Shown here: piece by piece, positions 10,653 through 21,812 of the stretch
How the letters are laid out: every line of letters starts with the position of its first letter
Position numbering within the stretch: the stretch's first letter is position 1
Origin: Silvania hatchlandensis
GTDB taxonomy: Bacteria; Pseudomonadota; Gammaproteobacteria; Enterobacterales; Enterobacteriaceae
NCBI RefSeq assembly: GCF_025564065.1
Contig: NZ_JAMGZK010000034.1
Location: forward strand, 1-64,000
Direction: 5' to 3'
DNA length: 64,000 nt
Made by a program: the position numbers and the translations under genes
The notes under the pieces: generated by a model
Seen by the model: only the letters and a program-made list of their open reading frames with translations
What the model was told of the DNA's origin: nothing
Databases searched by the model: none

Positions 10653-10721
10653 AGTAAGACTCCTCGAAGGACCACATTTTCACACTGTAGCACGACAATT
10701 AGACAAAAGGGTGGCAATAAA

Positions 10722-10743
10722 AAACCCCGCACGAGACGGGGTT
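10722..10743 (-). terminator. fadE terminator
   Basis: The arms ACCCCG and CGGGGT flank CACGAGA. Read on the minus strand, the hairpin is followed by TTTTTTATTG, which suits termination after fadE. Confidence 0.8.
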
Positions 10744-10761
10744 GGTGGGCACTGATGGGGG

Positions 10762-13206
10762 TCATGCGGCTTCAGGTTTGCGGATGTTCTCCGCCAGCTT
10801 TACCGGCTGTGTCGCCAGTTCATCAGCCTCGAAGTCATCCACGTTAATGCTGCGCAGACGGCTCTCTTCGGCCTTAATCAGCAAGCCAGCTTCGTCCTGG
10901 CTGATAATACCGCCCGCCAGCGCGTGTTTTGCCAGCTCGTCCAGGCGGGTAAACGGCAGGTTTTTACCCAGCTGTTTACAAATTTTCTGATGAATCGGGT
11001 CGGCCGCCATCACGTCCAGCAGCGCCTCTTCCAGCAGACCGACCGGGTTGTGCTTACTCGGGGTCAGATACTGGCCGCGACCAATACGGGAACGGGTGGC
11101 ACTTGGAACCTGCAGGATCTTCGCCACTTTATGATCCAGCTTATCGGACGGTGCCAGATAGTGACGACCGGTCGGGAAGATAGCCATGCGCAGCGCACCT
11201 GCCACCAGACGATTCGGGAAGTTGACCAGCAGATCGTCAATCGCCTGTTCCGCCTGATACAGCGCATCCTGCACACCCCAGTGAACCAGCGGCAGATCGG
11301 CTTCATGACGGCCTTCATCGTCGTAGCGTTTCAGCACCGCTGAGGCGAGGTAAATCTGGCTCAATACATCGCCCAGACGCGCGGAGATACGTTCCCGACG
11401 CTTCAGGCTGCCGCCAAGTACGGCCATCGACACGTCAGAGAGCAGCGCAAGGTTGGCGCTCAGACGGTTCAGATGCTGGTAGTAGCGGCGGGTCGCATCG
11501 CCGGTTGGCGTGGCGCTGGTCAAACCGCGGGTCAGACCCAGCCAGAAGCTGCGCACTTTATTGCTGCCCACATGGCCAATGTGTTTGAACAACAGTTTAT
11601 CGAAGGCATCCACATCGTTATTCTGCGCGGCGTCCATCTCTGCCAGCACGTACGGATGGCAGCGGATGGCACCCTGACCGAAGATCATCATGCTTCGGGT
11701 CAAAATATTTGCCCCTTCTACGGTGATGGCAATCGGCGCGCCCTGATAGCCGCGGGCCAGGAAGTTGCCTTCGCCGAGCATAATGCCTTTACCGCCGGCG
11801 ATATCCATCGCATCAATGATCGATTGCTGCGCACGGTGGGTACAGTGATACTTCACGATGGCTGACAGTACCGCCGGTTTTTCGCCGAGCATAATTCCGT
11901 AAGTAATGAGCGACGCCGCAGCATCCATCACATAGGCATTGCCCGCGATACGCGCCAGCGGCTCTTCAATCCCTTCCATCTTGCCGATGGAGATTTTGAA
12001 CTGGCGGCGGATATGGGCGTATGCACCGATCCCCATTGCCACTGATTTCAGACTGCCGGTTGAGTTTGACGGCAGGGTAATGCCGCGACCCACGGACAGG
12101 CATTCCACCAGCATGCGCCAGCCCTGACCGGCCATTTTCGGACCACCAATGATGTAATCAATCGGCACGAAGATATCTTCGCCACGGGTTGGGCCGTTCT
12201 GGAACGGCACATTCAGCGGGAAGTGGCGACGACCAATCTCAACGCCCGGTGTGGCGGTTGGGATCAGCGCACAGGTAATGCCCATATCCTCTTCATCGCC
12301 CAGCAGTTTGTCCGGGTCAGAGAGTTTAAAGGCCAGGCCCAGTACGGTGGCAATCGGCGCCAGCGTAATGTAGCGCTTGTTCCAGGTCAGGCGCATACCC
12401 AGCACCTGTTCTCCCTGCCACTCGCCCATACAGACCACGCCGGTATCCGGAATGGCACCCGCATCGGAACCCGCTTCTGGGCTGGTCAGCGCGAAGCACG
12501 GAATTTCCAGACCGCGGGCCAGACGCGGCAGATAATGATTTTTTTGCTCTTCGGTGCCGTAATGTTGCAGCAGTTCGCCCGGGCCTAATGAGTTCGGCAC
12601 GCCGACGGTGATGGCGAGGATCCCGGAGACGCCTGCCAGTTTTTGCAGCACACGCGCCTGAGCATAAGCAGAGAACTCCAGGCCACCGTACTCTTTCTTA
12701 ATGATCATCGCAAAGAAGCGATGTTCTTTCAGATACGCCCACAGTTCCGGCGGCAGATCGGCCATTTCATGGGTGATCTGGAAGTCGTTTGCCATGCGGC
12801 AGGCTTCTTCAACCGGACCGTCGATAAACGCCTGCTCTTCAACAGTCAGACGCGGCTGTGGATAGTTGTGCAGCTTTTTCCAGTCAGGATTCCCCTGGAA
12901 CAGCTCGCCTTCCCACCAGGTGGTGCCCGCGTCGATCGCCTCTTTTTCAGTGCGCGACATCGGCGGCATCACTTTGCGGAAACCGCGAAAGACCGGCACG
13001 GAAATCATCGACTTACGCATGGAGGTGATGTTGAACGGCACCAGCATAATCGCCAGCGGAACCAGCACCCAGATATTCCAGATGCCGCTTACGCCAAGCG
13101 CAGCGGTCCACGCCAGTAAAATAAGGCTGCTCAGAAGCAAGCTGACCCGGTGATAGAACAGCACGCCGAGCAGAACAACAGTTAAGAAAATACTGAGAAT
13201 CATCAT
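10762..13206 (-). CDS. fadE: Acyl-CoA dehydrogenase FadE
   Basis: An 814-residue FAD-dependent enzyme that catalyses the first oxidation of fatty-acid beta-oxidation, acyl-CoA to trans-2-enoyl-CoA. It is about twice the usual acyl-CoA dehydrogenase length, as in E. coli. Two N-terminal hydrophobic segments ([15 protein letters not shown] and [12 protein letters not shown]) anchor it to the membrane. The dehydrogenase core includes [15 protein letters not shown] (flavin and substrate binding) and the catalytic-region helix after GAIRCHPYV. The start is ATGATG, matching the E. coli MMILSI start. A FadR-like operator lies just upstream at 13229-13245. Confidence 0.96.
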   Translation of the reverse strand: MMILSIFLTVVLLGVLFYHRVSLLLSSLILLAWTAALGVSGIWNIWVLVPLAIMLVPFNITSMRKSMISVPVFRGFRKVMPPMSRTEKEAIDAGTTWWEGELFQGNPDWKKLHNYPQPRLTVEEQAFIDGPVEEACRMANDFQITHEMADLPPELWAYLKEHRFFAMIIKKEYGGLEFSAYAQARVLQKLAGVSGILAITVGVPNSLGPGELLQHYGTEEQKNHYLPRLARGLEIPCFALTSPEAGSDAGAIPDTGVVCMGEWQGEQVLGMRLTWNKRYITLAPIATVLGLAFKLSDPDKLLGDEEDMGITCALIPTATPGVEIGRRHFPLNVPFQNGPTRGEDIFVPIDYIIGGPKMAGQGWRMLVECLSVGRGITLPSNSTGSLKSVAMGIGAYAHIRRQFKISIGKMEGIEEPLARIAGNAYVMDAAASLITYGIMLGEKPAVLSAIVKYHCTHRAQQSIIDAMDIAGGKGIMLGEGNFLARGYQGAPIAITVEGANILTRSMMIFGQGAIRCHPYVLAEMDAAQNNDVDAFDKLLFKHIGHVGSNKVRSFWLGLTRGLTSATPTGDATRRYYQHLNRLSANLALLSDVSMAVLGGSLKRRERISARLGDVLSQIYLASAVLKRYDDEGRHEADLPLVHWGVQDALYQAEQAIDDLLVNFPNRLVAGALRMAIFPTGRHYLAPSDKLDHKVAKILQVPSATRSRIGRGQYLTPSKHNPVGLLEEALLDVMAADPIHQKICKQLGKNLPFTRLDELAKHALAGGIISQDEAGLLIKAEESRLRSINVDDFEADELATQPVKLAENIRKPEAA

Positions 13207-13228
13207 AGAAAAAAGCTCCCTGTCTTGT

Positions 13229-13245
13229 AGGAGGTCTGACCACTT
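13229..13245 (-). promoter_or_regulatory. FadR operator-like site of fadE
   Basis: On the minus strand the site reads AAGTGGTCAGACCTCCT. It carries the FadR core TGGTC-N-GACC. It lies 23 bp upstream of the fadE start codon, where FadR would repress in the absence of long-chain acyl-CoA. Assignment is by consensus only. Confidence 0.65.
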
Positions 13246-13444
13246 GTGATGATATGGTTGTAGTGGATGTTATTTCTTTTAGCAATGCATTCACAAAATA
13301 ATTACAACCTGGTTCACATTGTTCAGGTTTTGCCCGGCACAAAAAAACAAAACGGCCGTCGTTTCCCACGGCTTTAGCTTCTCGCTTTTACCGCTATCCG
13401 GTAAACTTGCTGGGTTATTTCATCAATACTGAAGGATTATCCTC

Positions 13445-14023
13445 ATGTACCAGGATCTTATTCGTAACGAACTGAACGAAGCGGCGGAGACGCTGGCTAA
13501 CTTTCTGAAAGATGAAGCCAATATTCATGCGATTCAGCGCGCGGCGGTCCTGCTGGCCGACAGCTTTAAAGCGGGCGGTAAAGTGATCTCCTGCGGCAAC
13601 GGTGGCTCCCACTGTGACGCCATGCACTTCGCCGAAGAGTTAACTGGCCGTTATCGTGAAAACCGTCCGGGCTATCCGGCCATCGCCATCTCTGATGTCA
13701 GCCACATCTCCTGCGTGGGCAATGATTTCGGTTACGATCACATCTTCTCGCGTTATGTCGAAGCCGTGGGCCGTGAAGGGGATGTTCTGCTGGGGATCTC
13801 CACCTCTGGCAACTCCGCCAACGTGATCAAAGCGATTGAAGCCGCGCGTGAGAAGGGGATGAAAGTGATCACCCTGACCGGCAAAGACGGCGGCAAAATG
13901 GCGGGTTCTGCGGATATCGAAATTCGCGTGCCTCATTTCGGTTACGCTGACCGTGTTCAGGAAATTCACATCAAAGTGATCCATATCCTGATCCAGTTAA
14001 TCGAAAAAGAGATGGTTAAGTAA
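13445..14023 (+). CDS. gmhA: Sedoheptulose 7-phosphate isomerase
   Basis: A 192-residue SIS-fold enzyme (also lpcA) that converts D-sedoheptulose 7-phosphate to D-glycero-D-manno-heptose 7-phosphate, the first step toward the LPS inner-core heptose. Phosphosugar-binding motifs are [19 protein letters not shown] and [16 protein letters not shown]. The catalytic Glu lies in [10 protein letters not shown] and the zinc-site His in [10 protein letters not shown]. It is divergent from fadE and shares the 238-bp intergenic region with it. Confidence 0.97.
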   Translation: MYQDLIRNELNEAAETLANFLKDEANIHAIQRAAVLLADSFKAGGKVISCGNGGSHCDAMHFAEELTGRYRENRPGYPAIAISDVSHISCVGNDFGYDHIFSRYVEAVGREGDVLLGISTSGNSANVIKAIEAAREKGMKVITLTGKDGGKMAGSADIEIRVPHFGYADRVQEIHIKVIHILIQLIEKEMVK

Positions 14024-14068
14024 GACTTCGCCGGGGGCGCATTGCCCCCGCAGTTGTGGAGGTAATGT

Positions 14069-14836
14069 ATGTGCGAACTGCTCGGGATGAGCGCCAATGT
14101 GCCGACCGATATCTGCTTTAGTTTCACCGGGCTGGTGCAGCGCGGTGGAGGAACCGGGCCGCATAAAGACGGCTGGGGCATTACCTTCTACGAAGGGAAA
14201 GGCTGTCGCACGTTCAAGGATCCACAACCCAGCTTTAATTCACCAATCGCCAAACTGGTGCAGGATTACCCGATTAAATCCCGCTCGGTGGTGGCCCATA
14301 TTCGTCAGGCCAACCGGGGCGAAGTGGCGCTGGAGAATACCCATCCGTTTACCCGCGAGCTGTGGGGACGCAACTGGACCTACGCCCATAACGGCCAGCT
14401 GACAGGCTATAAGACACTTGAGACCGGCAATTTTCGTCCGGTAGGTGAAACTGACAGTGAGAAGGCGTTTTGCTGGCTGCTGCATAAGCTGACCGAGCGC
14501 TATCCGCGCACGCCGGGCAACATGACCGCAGTATTTAAATACATTGCCTCGCTGGCGTCTGAGCTGCGCGAGAAGGGCGTATTTAACATGCTGTTGTCGG
14601 ATGGGCGGTACGTGATGGCGTTCTGCTCGACGAACCTGTTCTGGATCACCCGGCGGGCGCCGTTCGGCGTGGCAAAACTGCTGGATCAGGACGTGGAGAT
14701 TGATTTTCAGACCGAAACCACACCAAACGATGTGGTGACGGTAATTGCCACTCAGCCGCTGACGGGCAATGAAGCCTGGCAAAAAATCATGCCAGGCGAG
14801 TGGATCTTATTTTGTCTCGGGGAGCGCGTAATTTGA
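14069..14836 (+). CDS. yafJ: YafJ, class II glutamine amidotransferase
   Basis: A 255-residue Ntn-hydrolase. The initiator Met is followed at once by Cys2 ([10 protein letters not shown]), the nucleophile after Met removal. Other glutaminase-domain signatures are [30 protein letters not shown] and [13 protein letters not shown]. There is no synthetase domain, so the acceptor is unknown. E. coli YafJ is likewise a stand-alone glutaminase-type protein. The 3' end overlaps the 3' end of yafK by 30 bp on the opposite strand. Confidence 0.93.
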   Translation: MCELLGMSANVPTDICFSFTGLVQRGGGTGPHKDGWGITFYEGKGCRTFKDPQPSFNSPIAKLVQDYPIKSRSVVAHIRQANRGEVALENTHPFTRELWGRNWTYAHNGQLTGYKTLETGNFRPVGETDSEKAFCWLLHKLTERYPRTPGNMTAVFKYIASLASELREKGVFNMLLSDGRYVMAFCSTNLFWITRRAPFGVAKLLDQDVEIDFQTETTPNDVVTVIATQPLTGNEAWQKIMPGEWILFCLGERVI

Positions 14837-15547
14837 CGCCAGCTGGGGCTGGACGACTTCGTGGCTCAGCGGCTTGCTGACCACGTAACGTCCGTCTACC
14901 ACCGAGACCGTCGGCGGCTTATGCGTTTGCTGGAAGTAGTCATAACCCGGCTTCAGCTGCTTCCAGAAATCCGCGTAATACGACGTTCTGTGGCGCTGCA
15001 TATTGGTGTCAGTCATGCGGAACGGATAGATGCTTACCTGCACGGCAGACTGCCCGAAGACCAGCGCACCCGTGACAAACTGGAAGATCTCATCAATGCC
15101 GTTATCGGTCATCGCATAACAACCCACTGAAACGCACGCGCCGTGGATCATCAAATATTTACCGTCATAGCCGTGCGCGCGGTCATAGGCATTCGGGAAA
15201 CCGATGTTGATGGCTTTATAGAAGCGGCTGTCGGGTTTGAGCTGGTTACGCTGAACGCTATAGAATCCTTCCGGGCTTTTGAAATCGCCCTGACGCTGTT
15301 TCGGACCCAGGCCGCCGGAGTAGTTGCAGATTTTATAGCTGTCGAGCAGCTGATACGTCTCACCCATCTTCACGAACAGGTCTAACGTGCGCTCTTCCTT
15401 AAAGATCTGGATATAGACCGGAGAGCCCATCAACTGCTGTTTGTATTCTTTACTCACCGGCGTCGTGGAGCTGTTGCTGCTGAGCAGCCCTGCAAACGAA
15501 ACGCACGGAATAAGAAGCATCGCAATGAACAATGCGATTTTACGCAT
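14807..15547 (-). CDS. yafK: YafK, L,D-transpeptidase-family periplasmic enzyme
   Basis: A 246-residue secreted protein with signal peptide [19 protein letters not shown]. The YkuD catalytic domain contains [17 protein letters not shown], with His and the nucleophilic Cys of the HGX-SxGC motif. The E. coli homologue (also LdtF/DpaA) cleaves the bond between Braun lipoprotein and peptidoglycan, rather than forming crosslinks. The start at MRKIAL is chosen because AAGGAAC lies 8 nt before it and it gives a normal signal peptide; the in-frame upstream ATG would add ten non-conserved residues. Confidence 0.93.
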   Translation of the reverse strand: MRKIALFIAMLLIPCVSFAGLLSSNSSTTPVSKEYKQQLMGSPVYIQIFKEERTLDLFVKMGETYQLLDSYKICNYSGGLGPKQRQGDFKSPEGFYSVQRNQLKPDSRFYKAINIGFPNAYDRAHGYDGKYLMIHGACVSVGCYAMTDNGIDEIFQFVTGALVFGQSAVQVSIYPFRMTDTNMQRHRTSYYADFWKQLKPGYDYFQQTHKPPTVSVVDGRYVVSKPLSHEVVQPQLASNYALPETK

Positions 15548-15796
15548 ACAACATGTTCCTTGATAAAACATAACCAACTTGCCAGGACGGCAAAAGAGAC
15601 CCGAAATAAGATTTATCTGTATCAGGGCTGCTCACATTAGCACCACTGCATTTTTTCGCAAGGGTCAACGTGTCGGTTTACAAAATAGTTTCACCTTATA
15701 ACCTGGATTGGCGGCGCTGGCTTTGAGAACTTTGCGCAATAGCTCGCATTTTACTCCCCTGCCGCTGCGTTATCCGTGCCGCCCGATGGGTGAAAA

Positions 15797-15805
15797 TGCT
15801 ACACT
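15797..15805 (+). promoter_or_regulatory. Candidate nqr promoter, extended -10
   Basis: TGCTACACT fits the extended -10 form TGN-TANNNT. No good -35 hexamer is seen at the usual distance. Initiation about 7 nt downstream would give a leader of about 160 nt. Upstream, 15578-15796 holds no gene that can be recognised. Confidence 0.4.
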
Positions 15806-15810
15806 GCGCC

Positions 15811-15970
15811 GGTCTTAAGACCGAAGGTCAAGAAAGGAAGCTTTTCTCAGGATCGCACGATCCAGCTGGTCATAGGGGTGAGTTCCCGCCGCCTTTCTTC
15901 TCCTGTGCAACGATGTTTATCTATCCGGCTTTCCGACCGGGACTGTTGTTCATGGATACTAACTAACATT
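15811..15970 (+). ncRNA. Structured 5' leader of the nqr operon
   Basis: The 160 nt before nqrA hold nested complementary segments. A long helix AAGAAAGG (15830-15837) with CCTTTCTT (15892-15899) encloses a GGATC-GCAC-GATCC hairpin (15850-15863) and a GGG/CCC hairpin (15875-15887). Upstream is GACC-GAA-GGTC (15819-15829), and downstream a CCGG/CCGG hairpin (15925-15940). The arrangement is a small multibranch junction just before a start codon with no clear Shine-Dalgarno sequence. I do not recognise it as a named RNA family. It could be a cis-regulatory element or merely a long untranslated leader. Confidence 0.4.
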
Positions 15971-17314
15971 ATGATTAAAATCAGAAAAGGACTTGATTTG
16001 CCCATTGCGGGCATCCCCGTCCAGCAGATTTTACCGGGCGCATCACCGCGTCATGTGGCGATTCTTGGGGATGACTACATCGGTATGCGTCCCACCATGC
16101 TGGTGCAGGAAGGCGACCGCGTGATGAAAGGTCAGGCGCTGTTTGAGGATAAAAAAAATCCCGGCGTCATTTTCACCGCACCGGCAAGCGGCTCGGTGAG
16201 TGCTATCCATCGTGGCGAGCGTCGGGTACTCCAGTCGGTCGTCATCCGTCTTGAAGGCGATGAGCAGCGCGAGTTTGCCCGCCATGATAGCGCCGATCTG
16301 CCCACGCTCAGCCGTGATGCGGTGCAATCGCAGCTGCTTGAATCCGGACTCTGGACGGCGCTGCGTACCCGTCCTTACAGCAAAACCCCGGTGCCCGGCA
16401 CCGTTCCTGCCGCTATCTTTGTCACCGCGATGGACACCAATCCGCTCAGCGCCGACCCGCAGCCGATCATTCTGGCTCAGCGCCAGGCGTTTGACGCCGG
16501 GCTGACGGTGCTCACGCGGTTGACGGACGGTAGAGTCCACGTCTGCCAGGCCAATGGCGGCAAGCTTGGCGGTCATCCGCAGGGTAAAGTGACCTTTAAT
16601 ACCTTTACCGGGCCGCATCCGGCGGGACTGGTGGGGACGCATATCCATTTTCTGGAAGCGGTCAGTCAGACGAAGCAGGTCTGGCATCTCAACTATCAGG
16701 ACGCGATCGCCATCGGCACACTGTTCACCACCGGGCAGCTGTGCACCGAGCGGGTGATTGCCCTGGGCGGCCCACAGATGCGCAACCCGCGACTGGTGCG
16801 TACCTGCCTTGGGGCGGATATTAATGAACTGCTGGTGGCCGAAACCGAGGACGGCGATAACCGTCATATTTCGGGCTCAGTGTTGAGCGGCAGACAGGCG
16901 ATGGGTGCACAGGCGTATCTCGGGCGTTTCCATCTGCAGGTCTGTGTGGTGAAAGAGGGGCGCGAAAAAGAACTGTTCGGTTGGGTGATGCCGGGCAGAG
17001 AAAAATTCTCTGTGACCCGTACCACGGTGGGCCATTTCCTGCGTAACAAGCTGTTCAACTTCTCAACGGATACCAACGGCGGCGAGCGGGCAATGGTGCC
17101 TATCGGCAACTACGAACGCGTGATGCCGCTCGACATTCTGGCGACGATGCTGCTGCGCGATCTGCTGGCGGGCGATACCGACAGCGCCCAGGCGCTGGGC
17201 TGCCTTGAGCTGGATGAAGAAGATCTGGCGCTATGCACCTACGTTTGCCCGGGTAAATACGAGTACGGACCCGTATTGCGCGAGGTGTTAACCCGCATTG
17301 AGCAGGAAGGATAA
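15971..17314 (+). CDS. nqrA: Na(+)-translocating NADH:quinone reductase subunit A
   Basis: A 447-residue, membrane-associated cytoplasmic subunit of the six-subunit Na+-pumping NADH dehydrogenase. NqrA is where ubiquinone and its inhibitors bind. The start is set at [14 protein letters not shown], the conserved NqrA N-terminus; an open frame extends 31 codons upstream but encodes no family sequence. Typical segments are [21 protein letters not shown]-type [16 protein letters not shown] and the C-terminal [17 protein letters not shown] with Cys residues. First gene of nqrABCDEF-nqrM, only 3 bp from nqrB. Confidence 0.96.
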   Translation: MIKIRKGLDLPIAGIPVQQILPGASPRHVAILGDDYIGMRPTMLVQEGDRVMKGQALFEDKKNPGVIFTAPASGSVSAIHRGERRVLQSVVIRLEGDEQREFARHDSADLPTLSRDAVQSQLLESGLWTALRTRPYSKTPVPGTVPAAIFVTAMDTNPLSADPQPIILAQRQAFDAGLTVLTRLTDGRVHVCQANGGKLGGHPQGKVTFNTFTGPHPAGLVGTHIHFLEAVSQTKQVWHLNYQDAIAIGTLFTTGQLCTERVIALGGPQMRNPRLVRTCLGADINELLVAETEDGDNRHISGSVLSGRQAMGAQAYLGRFHLQVCVVKEGREKELFGWVMPGREKFSVTRTTVGHFLRNKLFNFSTDTNGGERAMVPIGNYERVMPLDILATMLLRDLLAGDTDSAQALGCLELDEEDLALCTYVCPGKYEYGPVLREVLTRIEQEG

Positions 17315-17317
17315 CTG

Positions 17318-18556
17318 ATGGGCCTGAAACATCTCATTGAAAAACTGGAGCCGCATTTTACCCACGGCGGCAAGCTGGAAAAGTATTACCCGCTGTTTGA
17401 AGCGACCGCCACGCTCCTCTATACGCCCGGCCAGGTCACCAAAGGCGCCGCGCATGTGCGTGACGCCATCGACCTGAAGCGCATGATGATCCTCGTCTGG
17501 TTCGCCGTCTTCCCGGCCATGTTCTGGGGGATGTACAACGTCGGGTTGCAGACCATCCCGGCTCTGCATCATCTGTATGACGCCCAGCAGCTGCAGCAGG
17601 TTATCGCGGGCGACTGGCACTACCGGGTCGCGCAGATGCTCGGCGTCAGCTTTGCTGCCGACGCTGGCTGGATCAGCATGATGACGCTGGGGGCAGTCTA
17701 CTTCCTGCCCATTTATCTGACGGTATTTCTGGTCGGCGGCTTCTGGGAAGTACTGTTTGCCATCGTGCGTAAACATGAGATCAACGAAGGCTTCTTTGTC
17801 ACCTCGATCCTGTTTGCCCTGATTGTCCCGCCGACGTTGCCCCTGTGGCAGGCGGCCCTGGGGATCAGCTTTGGCGTGGTGATCGCCAAGGAGATCTTCG
17901 GCGGCACCGGGCGTAACTTCCTCAATCCGGCGCTGGCCGGACGTGCGTTCCTGTTCTTTGCCTACCCGGCGCAAATTTCCGGCGATCTGGTCTGGACGGC
18001 GGCGGACGGGTTCTCTGGCGCCACGCCGCTCTCGCAATGGGCTGCCCACGGCGGTGAAGCACTGGTTAATAACGCGACCGGTCAACCAGTCAGCTGGTTT
18101 GATGCGTTTATCGGCACCATCCCGGGCTCGATCGGTGAAGTCTCCACGCTGATGATCCTGATTGGCGGCGCCATTATTCTGTTTGGCCGCGTCGCTTCCT
18201 GGCGCATTGTAGCGGGCGTCATGCTCGGCATGATCCTCACCGCAACGCTGTTTAACCTGATCGGTTCGACCACCAATCCGATGTTCGCCATGCCGTGGTA
18301 CTGGCATCTGGTGCTGGGGGGCTTCGCCTTCGGGATGATGTTTATGGCCACCGACCCGGTTTCCGCATCTTTTACCGACAAAGGCAAATGGTGCTACGGG
18401 GCGTTGATCGGCGGGATGTGCGTGCTTATCCGCGTCGTCAACCCGGCCTATCCGGAAGGGATGATGCTGGCGATCCTGTTCGCCAACCTGTTTGCGCCGC
18501 TGTTCGATTACCTGGTGGTGCGTGCCAACATCAAACGGAGGAAGGCGCGTGGCTGA
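17318..18556 (+). CDS. nqrB: Na(+)-translocating NADH:quinone reductase subunit B
   Basis: A 412-residue polytopic membrane subunit that carries riboflavin and a covalently bound FMN and forms the main Na+ pathway. The flavinylation motif [12 protein letters not shown] is intact; the Thr in SGAT is the FMN attachment site that ApbE modifies. About ten transmembrane helices are visible, including the motif [15 protein letters not shown]. The stop codon overlaps the GTG start of nqrC by 8 bp, which implies translational coupling. Confidence 0.96.
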   Translation: MGLKHLIEKLEPHFTHGGKLEKYYPLFEATATLLYTPGQVTKGAAHVRDAIDLKRMMILVWFAVFPAMFWGMYNVGLQTIPALHHLYDAQQLQQVIAGDWHYRVAQMLGVSFAADAGWISMMTLGAVYFLPIYLTVFLVGGFWEVLFAIVRKHEINEGFFVTSILFALIVPPTLPLWQAALGISFGVVIAKEIFGGTGRNFLNPALAGRAFLFFAYPAQISGDLVWTAADGFSGATPLSQWAAHGGEALVNNATGQPVSWFDAFIGTIPGSIGEVSTLMILIGGAIILFGRVASWRIVAGVMLGMILTATLFNLIGSTTNPMFAMPWYWHLVLGGFAFGMMFMATDPVSASFTDKGKWCYGALIGGMCVLIRVVNPAYPEGMMLAILFANLFAPLFDYLVVRANIKRRKARG

Positions 18557-19343
18557 GATAAAAAATAATGACAGCATCGGCAAGACGCTGTTGGTGGTCG
18601 TGGTGCTGTGTCTGGTCTGCTCCATCGTGGTGGCGGGTTCTGCCGTGGGCCTCAAGTCCCGCCAGCAGGAACAGCGCGCACTCGATAAGCAGCGCAACAT
18701 TCTGGCGGTTGCCGGACTGATGCAGGGTGAAATGAGCGCCGATGATGTGGCGCAAACCTTCGCCGCCCGCATTACGCCGCGGCTGGTGGATCTGGCAACC
18801 GGCGAGTTGCTCGACCGCGAGCCGTCTACGTATAACCAGTCACAGGCGCTGAAAGATCCACAGCGTAGTACCGAACTGGAGGCCAGCCAGGATCCAGCAG
18901 GCATCAAGCGCCGCAGCAACACCGCCGAAATCTATCTGGTGCGCGATGAACAGCAGCGCGTGCAGGAGATAGTCCTGCCGGTTTACGGCAACGGGCTGTG
19001 GTCCATGATGTACGCCTTTGTTGCCCTCGACACCGATGGCCGTACCGTCAAGGGCATCACGTATTACGATCAGGGCGAAACCCCGGGGCTGGGCGGAGAA
19101 ATCGAAAATCCGGCCTGGCGGGCACAGTTCATCGGCAAAAAAGTGCTGGATGACAAAGGCCAACCCGCGCTGAAGGTAATGAAAGGGGCCGCGCGTCCGG
19201 GCGATGAGTATGCTGTCGATGGCCTGTCGGGTGCCACGCTGACCTCCAACGGCGTGCAGCACAGCTTTACCTTCTGGATGGGCGAGATGGGTTTTGGACC
19301 CTTTCTTAAAAAGGTACGTGAAGGAGAGCTGAATAATGGCTGA
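18549..19343 (+). CDS. nqrC: Na(+)-translocating NADH:quinone reductase subunit C
   Basis: A 264-residue subunit with one N-terminal transmembrane helix ([23 protein letters not shown]) and a periplasmic FMN-binding domain. The flavinylation motif [11 protein letters not shown] near residue 225 has the acceptor Thr. The frame is open further upstream into nqrB, but the GTG giving [13 protein letters not shown], preceded by AAACGGAGG, is the family start. It overlaps nqrB by 8 bp and nqrD by 8 bp. Confidence 0.95.
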   Translation: MAEIKNNDSIGKTLLVVVVLCLVCSIVVAGSAVGLKSRQQEQRALDKQRNILAVAGLMQGEMSADDVAQTFAARITPRLVDLATGELLDREPSTYNQSQALKDPQRSTELEASQDPAGIKRRSNTAEIYLVRDEQQRVQEIVLPVYGNGLWSMMYAFVALDTDGRTVKGITYYDQGETPGLGGEIENPAWRAQFIGKKVLDDKGQPALKVMKGAARPGDEYAVDGLSGATLTSNGVQHSFTFWMGEMGFGPFLKKVREGELNNG

Positions 19344-19974
19344 TGCGAGCGAACTGAAAGAAGTTAAACGGGTACTTATCGGGCCGCTGATTGCCAATAA
19401 CCCAATTACCCTGCAGGTGCTGGGGGTCTGTTCGGCGCTGGCGGTGACCACCAAACTGGAAACCGCCGTGGTCATGACCCTGGCGGTAACGCTGGTGACG
19501 GCGTTTTCCAGCATGTTTATCTCAATGATCCGCCACCACATCCCCAACAGCGTGCGCATCATCGTGCAGATGGCGATCATCGCCTCGCTGGTGATCGTGG
19601 TAGATCAGCTGCTGCGAGCGTTTGCCTACGAAACCTCAAAACAGCTGTCGGTGTTTGTGGGCCTGATCATCACCAACTGTATCGTGATGGGGCGCGCAGA
19701 AGCCTATGCCATGAAAATGCCGCCGCTGGCCAGCTTTATGGACGGTATAGGTAACGGCCTCGGCTACGGGGTGATCCTGCTGACGGTCGGTTTCCTGCGC
19801 GAGCTGATCGGCAGCGGCAAGCTGTTCGGCATTACCGTGCTTGATACCGTACAAAACGGTGGCTGGTATCTGCCAAACGGCCTGTTCCTGCTGGCACCCA
19901 GCGCGTTCTTCATTATCGGTTTGCTGATCTGGGCGGTGAGAACCTGGCGTCCTGAACAGCAGGAAAAGGAGTAA
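19336..19974 (+). CDS. nqrD: Na(+)-translocating NADH:quinone reductase subunit D
   Basis: A 212-residue membrane subunit with six predicted helices. NqrD and NqrE are homologous, inverted in the membrane, and hold an iron-sulfur centre between them through conserved Cys residues. One is seen here in [19 protein letters not shown] and one in [13 protein letters not shown]. The N-terminus [22 protein letters not shown] is characteristic. Overlaps nqrC and is 6 bp from nqrE. Confidence 0.95.
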   Translation: MADASELKEVKRVLIGPLIANNPITLQVLGVCSALAVTTKLETAVVMTLAVTLVTAFSSMFISMIRHHIPNSVRIIVQMAIIASLVIVVDQLLRAFAYETSKQLSVFVGLIITNCIVMGRAEAYAMKMPPLASFMDGIGNGLGYGVILLTVGFLRELIGSGKLFGITVLDTVQNGGWYLPNGLFLLAPSAFFIIGLLIWAVRTWRPEQQEKE

Positions 19975-19980
19975 CCGACG

Positions 19981-20577
19981 ATGGCTCATTACCTTAGCCT
20001 GTTTGTGCGTGCGGTATTTGTCGAAAACATGGCGCTCGCGTTCTTCCTCGGGATGTGTACCTTTCTCGCGGTGTCCAAAAAAGTGTCGACGGCGTTCGGC
20101 CTGGGCGTTGCTGTGACGGTGGTGCTGGGGCTGGCCGTCCCGATCAACAACCTGGTGTTTAATCTGGTGTTGCGTGACGGGGCGCTGGTCGACGGTGTTG
20201 ATCTGAGCTTCCTCAACTTCATTACCTTCATCGGGGTGATTGCGGCGCTGGTGCAGATCCTCGAGATGATCCTCGATAAGTACTTCCCGTCGCTCTACAC
20301 GGCGCTGGGGATCTTCCTGCCGCTGATCGCAGTGAACTGCGCCATCTTTGGCGGCGTGTCGTTTATGGTGCAGCGTGACTACAACTTCACCGAGTCGGTG
20401 GTGTACGGTTTCGGTTCCGGGATCGGCTGGATGCTGGCCATCGTCGCCATGGCGGGACTGCGCGAAAAAATGAAGTATGCCAATGTGCCGGCCGGGTTGC
20501 GCGGCTTGGGGATCACCTTTATCACCACCGGTCTGATGGCGCTGGGCTTTATGTCCTTCTCCGGTGTGCAGCTGTAA
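19981..20577 (+). CDS. nqrE: Na(+)-translocating NADH:quinone reductase subunit E
   Basis: A 198-residue membrane subunit with six helices, starting [21 protein letters not shown]. The conserved Cys pair that helps hold the intramembrane Fe-S centre is in [13 protein letters not shown] and [13 protein letters not shown]. Homologous to NqrD and to RsxA/RnfA. Lies 11 bp before nqrF. Confidence 0.95.
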   Translation: MAHYLSLFVRAVFVENMALAFFLGMCTFLAVSKKVSTAFGLGVAVTVVLGLAVPINNLVFNLVLRDGALVDGVDLSFLNFITFIGVIAALVQILEMILDKYFPSLYTALGIFLPLIAVNCAIFGGVSFMVQRDYNFTESVVYGFGSGIGWMLAIVAMAGLREKMKYANVPAGLRGLGITFITTGLMALGFMSFSGVQL

Positions 20578-20588
20578 GGGCAAAAAGT

Positions 20589-21812
20589 ATGGAAATTATT
20601 CTTGGCGTGGTGATGTTCACGCTGATCGTGCTGGTGCTCTCAGGACTGATTCTGCTGGCGCGATCGAAGCTGGTGAACGCCGGCGATGTGATCATCGAGA
20701 TCAATGACGAAGCGGATAAGCAGATCCGCGCGCCTGCGGGCGACAAGCTGCTGAACACCCTCTCCGGAAAGGGCATTTTTATCTCTTCTGCCTGCGGCGG
20801 CGGCGGCTCCTGCGGGCAGTGCCGGGTCACGGTGAAAGAGGGCGGGGGGGATATCCTGCCGACGGAGCTGTCGCACATCAGCAAGCGTGAGGCGAAAGAG
20901 GGCTGTCGGCTGGCCTGCCAGGTGGCAGTGCGCCAGAACATGAAGATTGAACTGCCGGAGGAGATCTTCGGGGTGAAAAAGTGGCAGTGCGAGGTTATCT
21001 CCAACGATAACAAAGCCACCTTCATCAAAGAACTCAAGCTGCGGGTGCCCGATGGCGAAGACGTGCCGTTCCGTGCCGGGGGCTACATTCAGATCGAGTG
21101 CCCGGAACATACTGTCGCGTACAAAGACTTTGACGTGCCTGACGAGTACCGCGGCGACTGGGATAAATTTAACCTGTTCCGCTTTGTCTCGGAGGTAAAA
21201 GAGCCCACGCTGCGCGCCTATTCAATGGCGAACTACCCGGATGAAAAGGGCATCATCATGCTTAATGTGCGTATCGCCACGCCGCCGCCGAATGTGCCGG
21301 ACGCCCCACCGGGGATCATGTCATCGTATATCTGGTCGCTGAAAGCGGGCGATAAAGTCACTATTTCCGGACCGTTTGGCGAGTTCTTTGCCAAAGAGAC
21401 CGATGCCGAAATGGTCTTTATCGGCGGCGGTGCCGGGATGGCACCGATGCGCTCGCACATTTTCGACCAGCTTAAGCGCCTCGGCAGTCAGCGTAAAATC
21501 AGCTTCTGGTACGGAGCGCGCTCGCTGCGCGAAATGTTCTATCAGGAGGAGTTCGAACAGCTGGCGCGGGACAACCCGAACTTTAGCTTCCACATTGCGC
21601 TGTCCGATCCTTTGCCGGAAGACAACTGGACCGGCTACACCGGGTTCATTCACAACGTACTGTATGAAAACTACCTGAAGCAGCACGCCGCCCCGGAAGA
21701 CTGTGAGTTCTACATGTGCGGGCCGCCAATGATGAACGCTGCGGTGATTAAGATGCTGCATGATCTCGGTGTGGAAGATGACAACATCATGCTCGATGAC
21801 TTCGGAGGCTGA
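20589..21812 (+). CDS. nqrF: Na(+)-translocating NADH:quinone reductase subunit F
   Basis: A 407-residue subunit that accepts electrons from NADH. One N-terminal helix ([20 protein letters not shown]) anchors a [2Fe-2S] ferredoxin domain with Cys residues in [15 protein letters not shown] and CRLACQV, followed by a ferredoxin-reductase module. That module has the FAD motif RAYSMANYP, the NADH-binding [12 protein letters not shown] and the C-terminal [13 protein letters not shown]. The stop overlaps the nqrM start (TGATG). Confidence 0.96.
   Translation: MEIILGVVMFTLIVLVLSGLILLARSKLVNAGDVIIEINDEADKQIRAPAGDKLLNTLSGKGIFISSACGGGGSCGQCRVTVKEGGGDILPTELSHISKREAKEGCRLACQVAVRQNMKIELPEEIFGVKKWQCEVISNDNKATFIKELKLRVPDGEDVPFRAGGYIQIECPEHTVAYKDFDVPDEYRGDWDKFNLFRFVSEVKEPTLRAYSMANYPDEKGIIMLNVRIATPPPNVPDAPPGIMSSYIWSLKAGDKVTISGPFGEFFAKETDAEMVFIGGGAGMAPMRSHIFDQLKRLGSQRKISFWYGARSLREMFYQEEFEQLARDNPNFSFHIALSDPLPEDNWTGYTGFIHNVLYENYLKQHAAPEDCEFYMCGPPMMNAAVIKMLHDLGVEDDNIMLDDFGG

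Noticed and set aside
15878..15970. 31-codon N-terminal extension of nqrA
   Set aside because: Open frame only; it covers the leader hairpins and is not NqrA-like. [10 protein letters not shown] is the family start.
16043..16867. Minus-strand open frame of 274 codons opposite nqrA
   Set aside because: Shadow of nqrA without a recognisable domain.
17288..18922. Long minus-strand open frame of 544 codons opposite nqrB and nqrC
   Set aside because: It is the complement of well-identified genes, has a composition rich in Arg, Ala, Gln and Asp with no family pattern, and no ribosome-binding site.
19636..20583. Minus-strand open frame of 315 codons opposite nqrD and nqrE
   Set aside because: Shadow of high-GC membrane-protein genes; the product is His/Gln/Arg-rich and resembles no protein.
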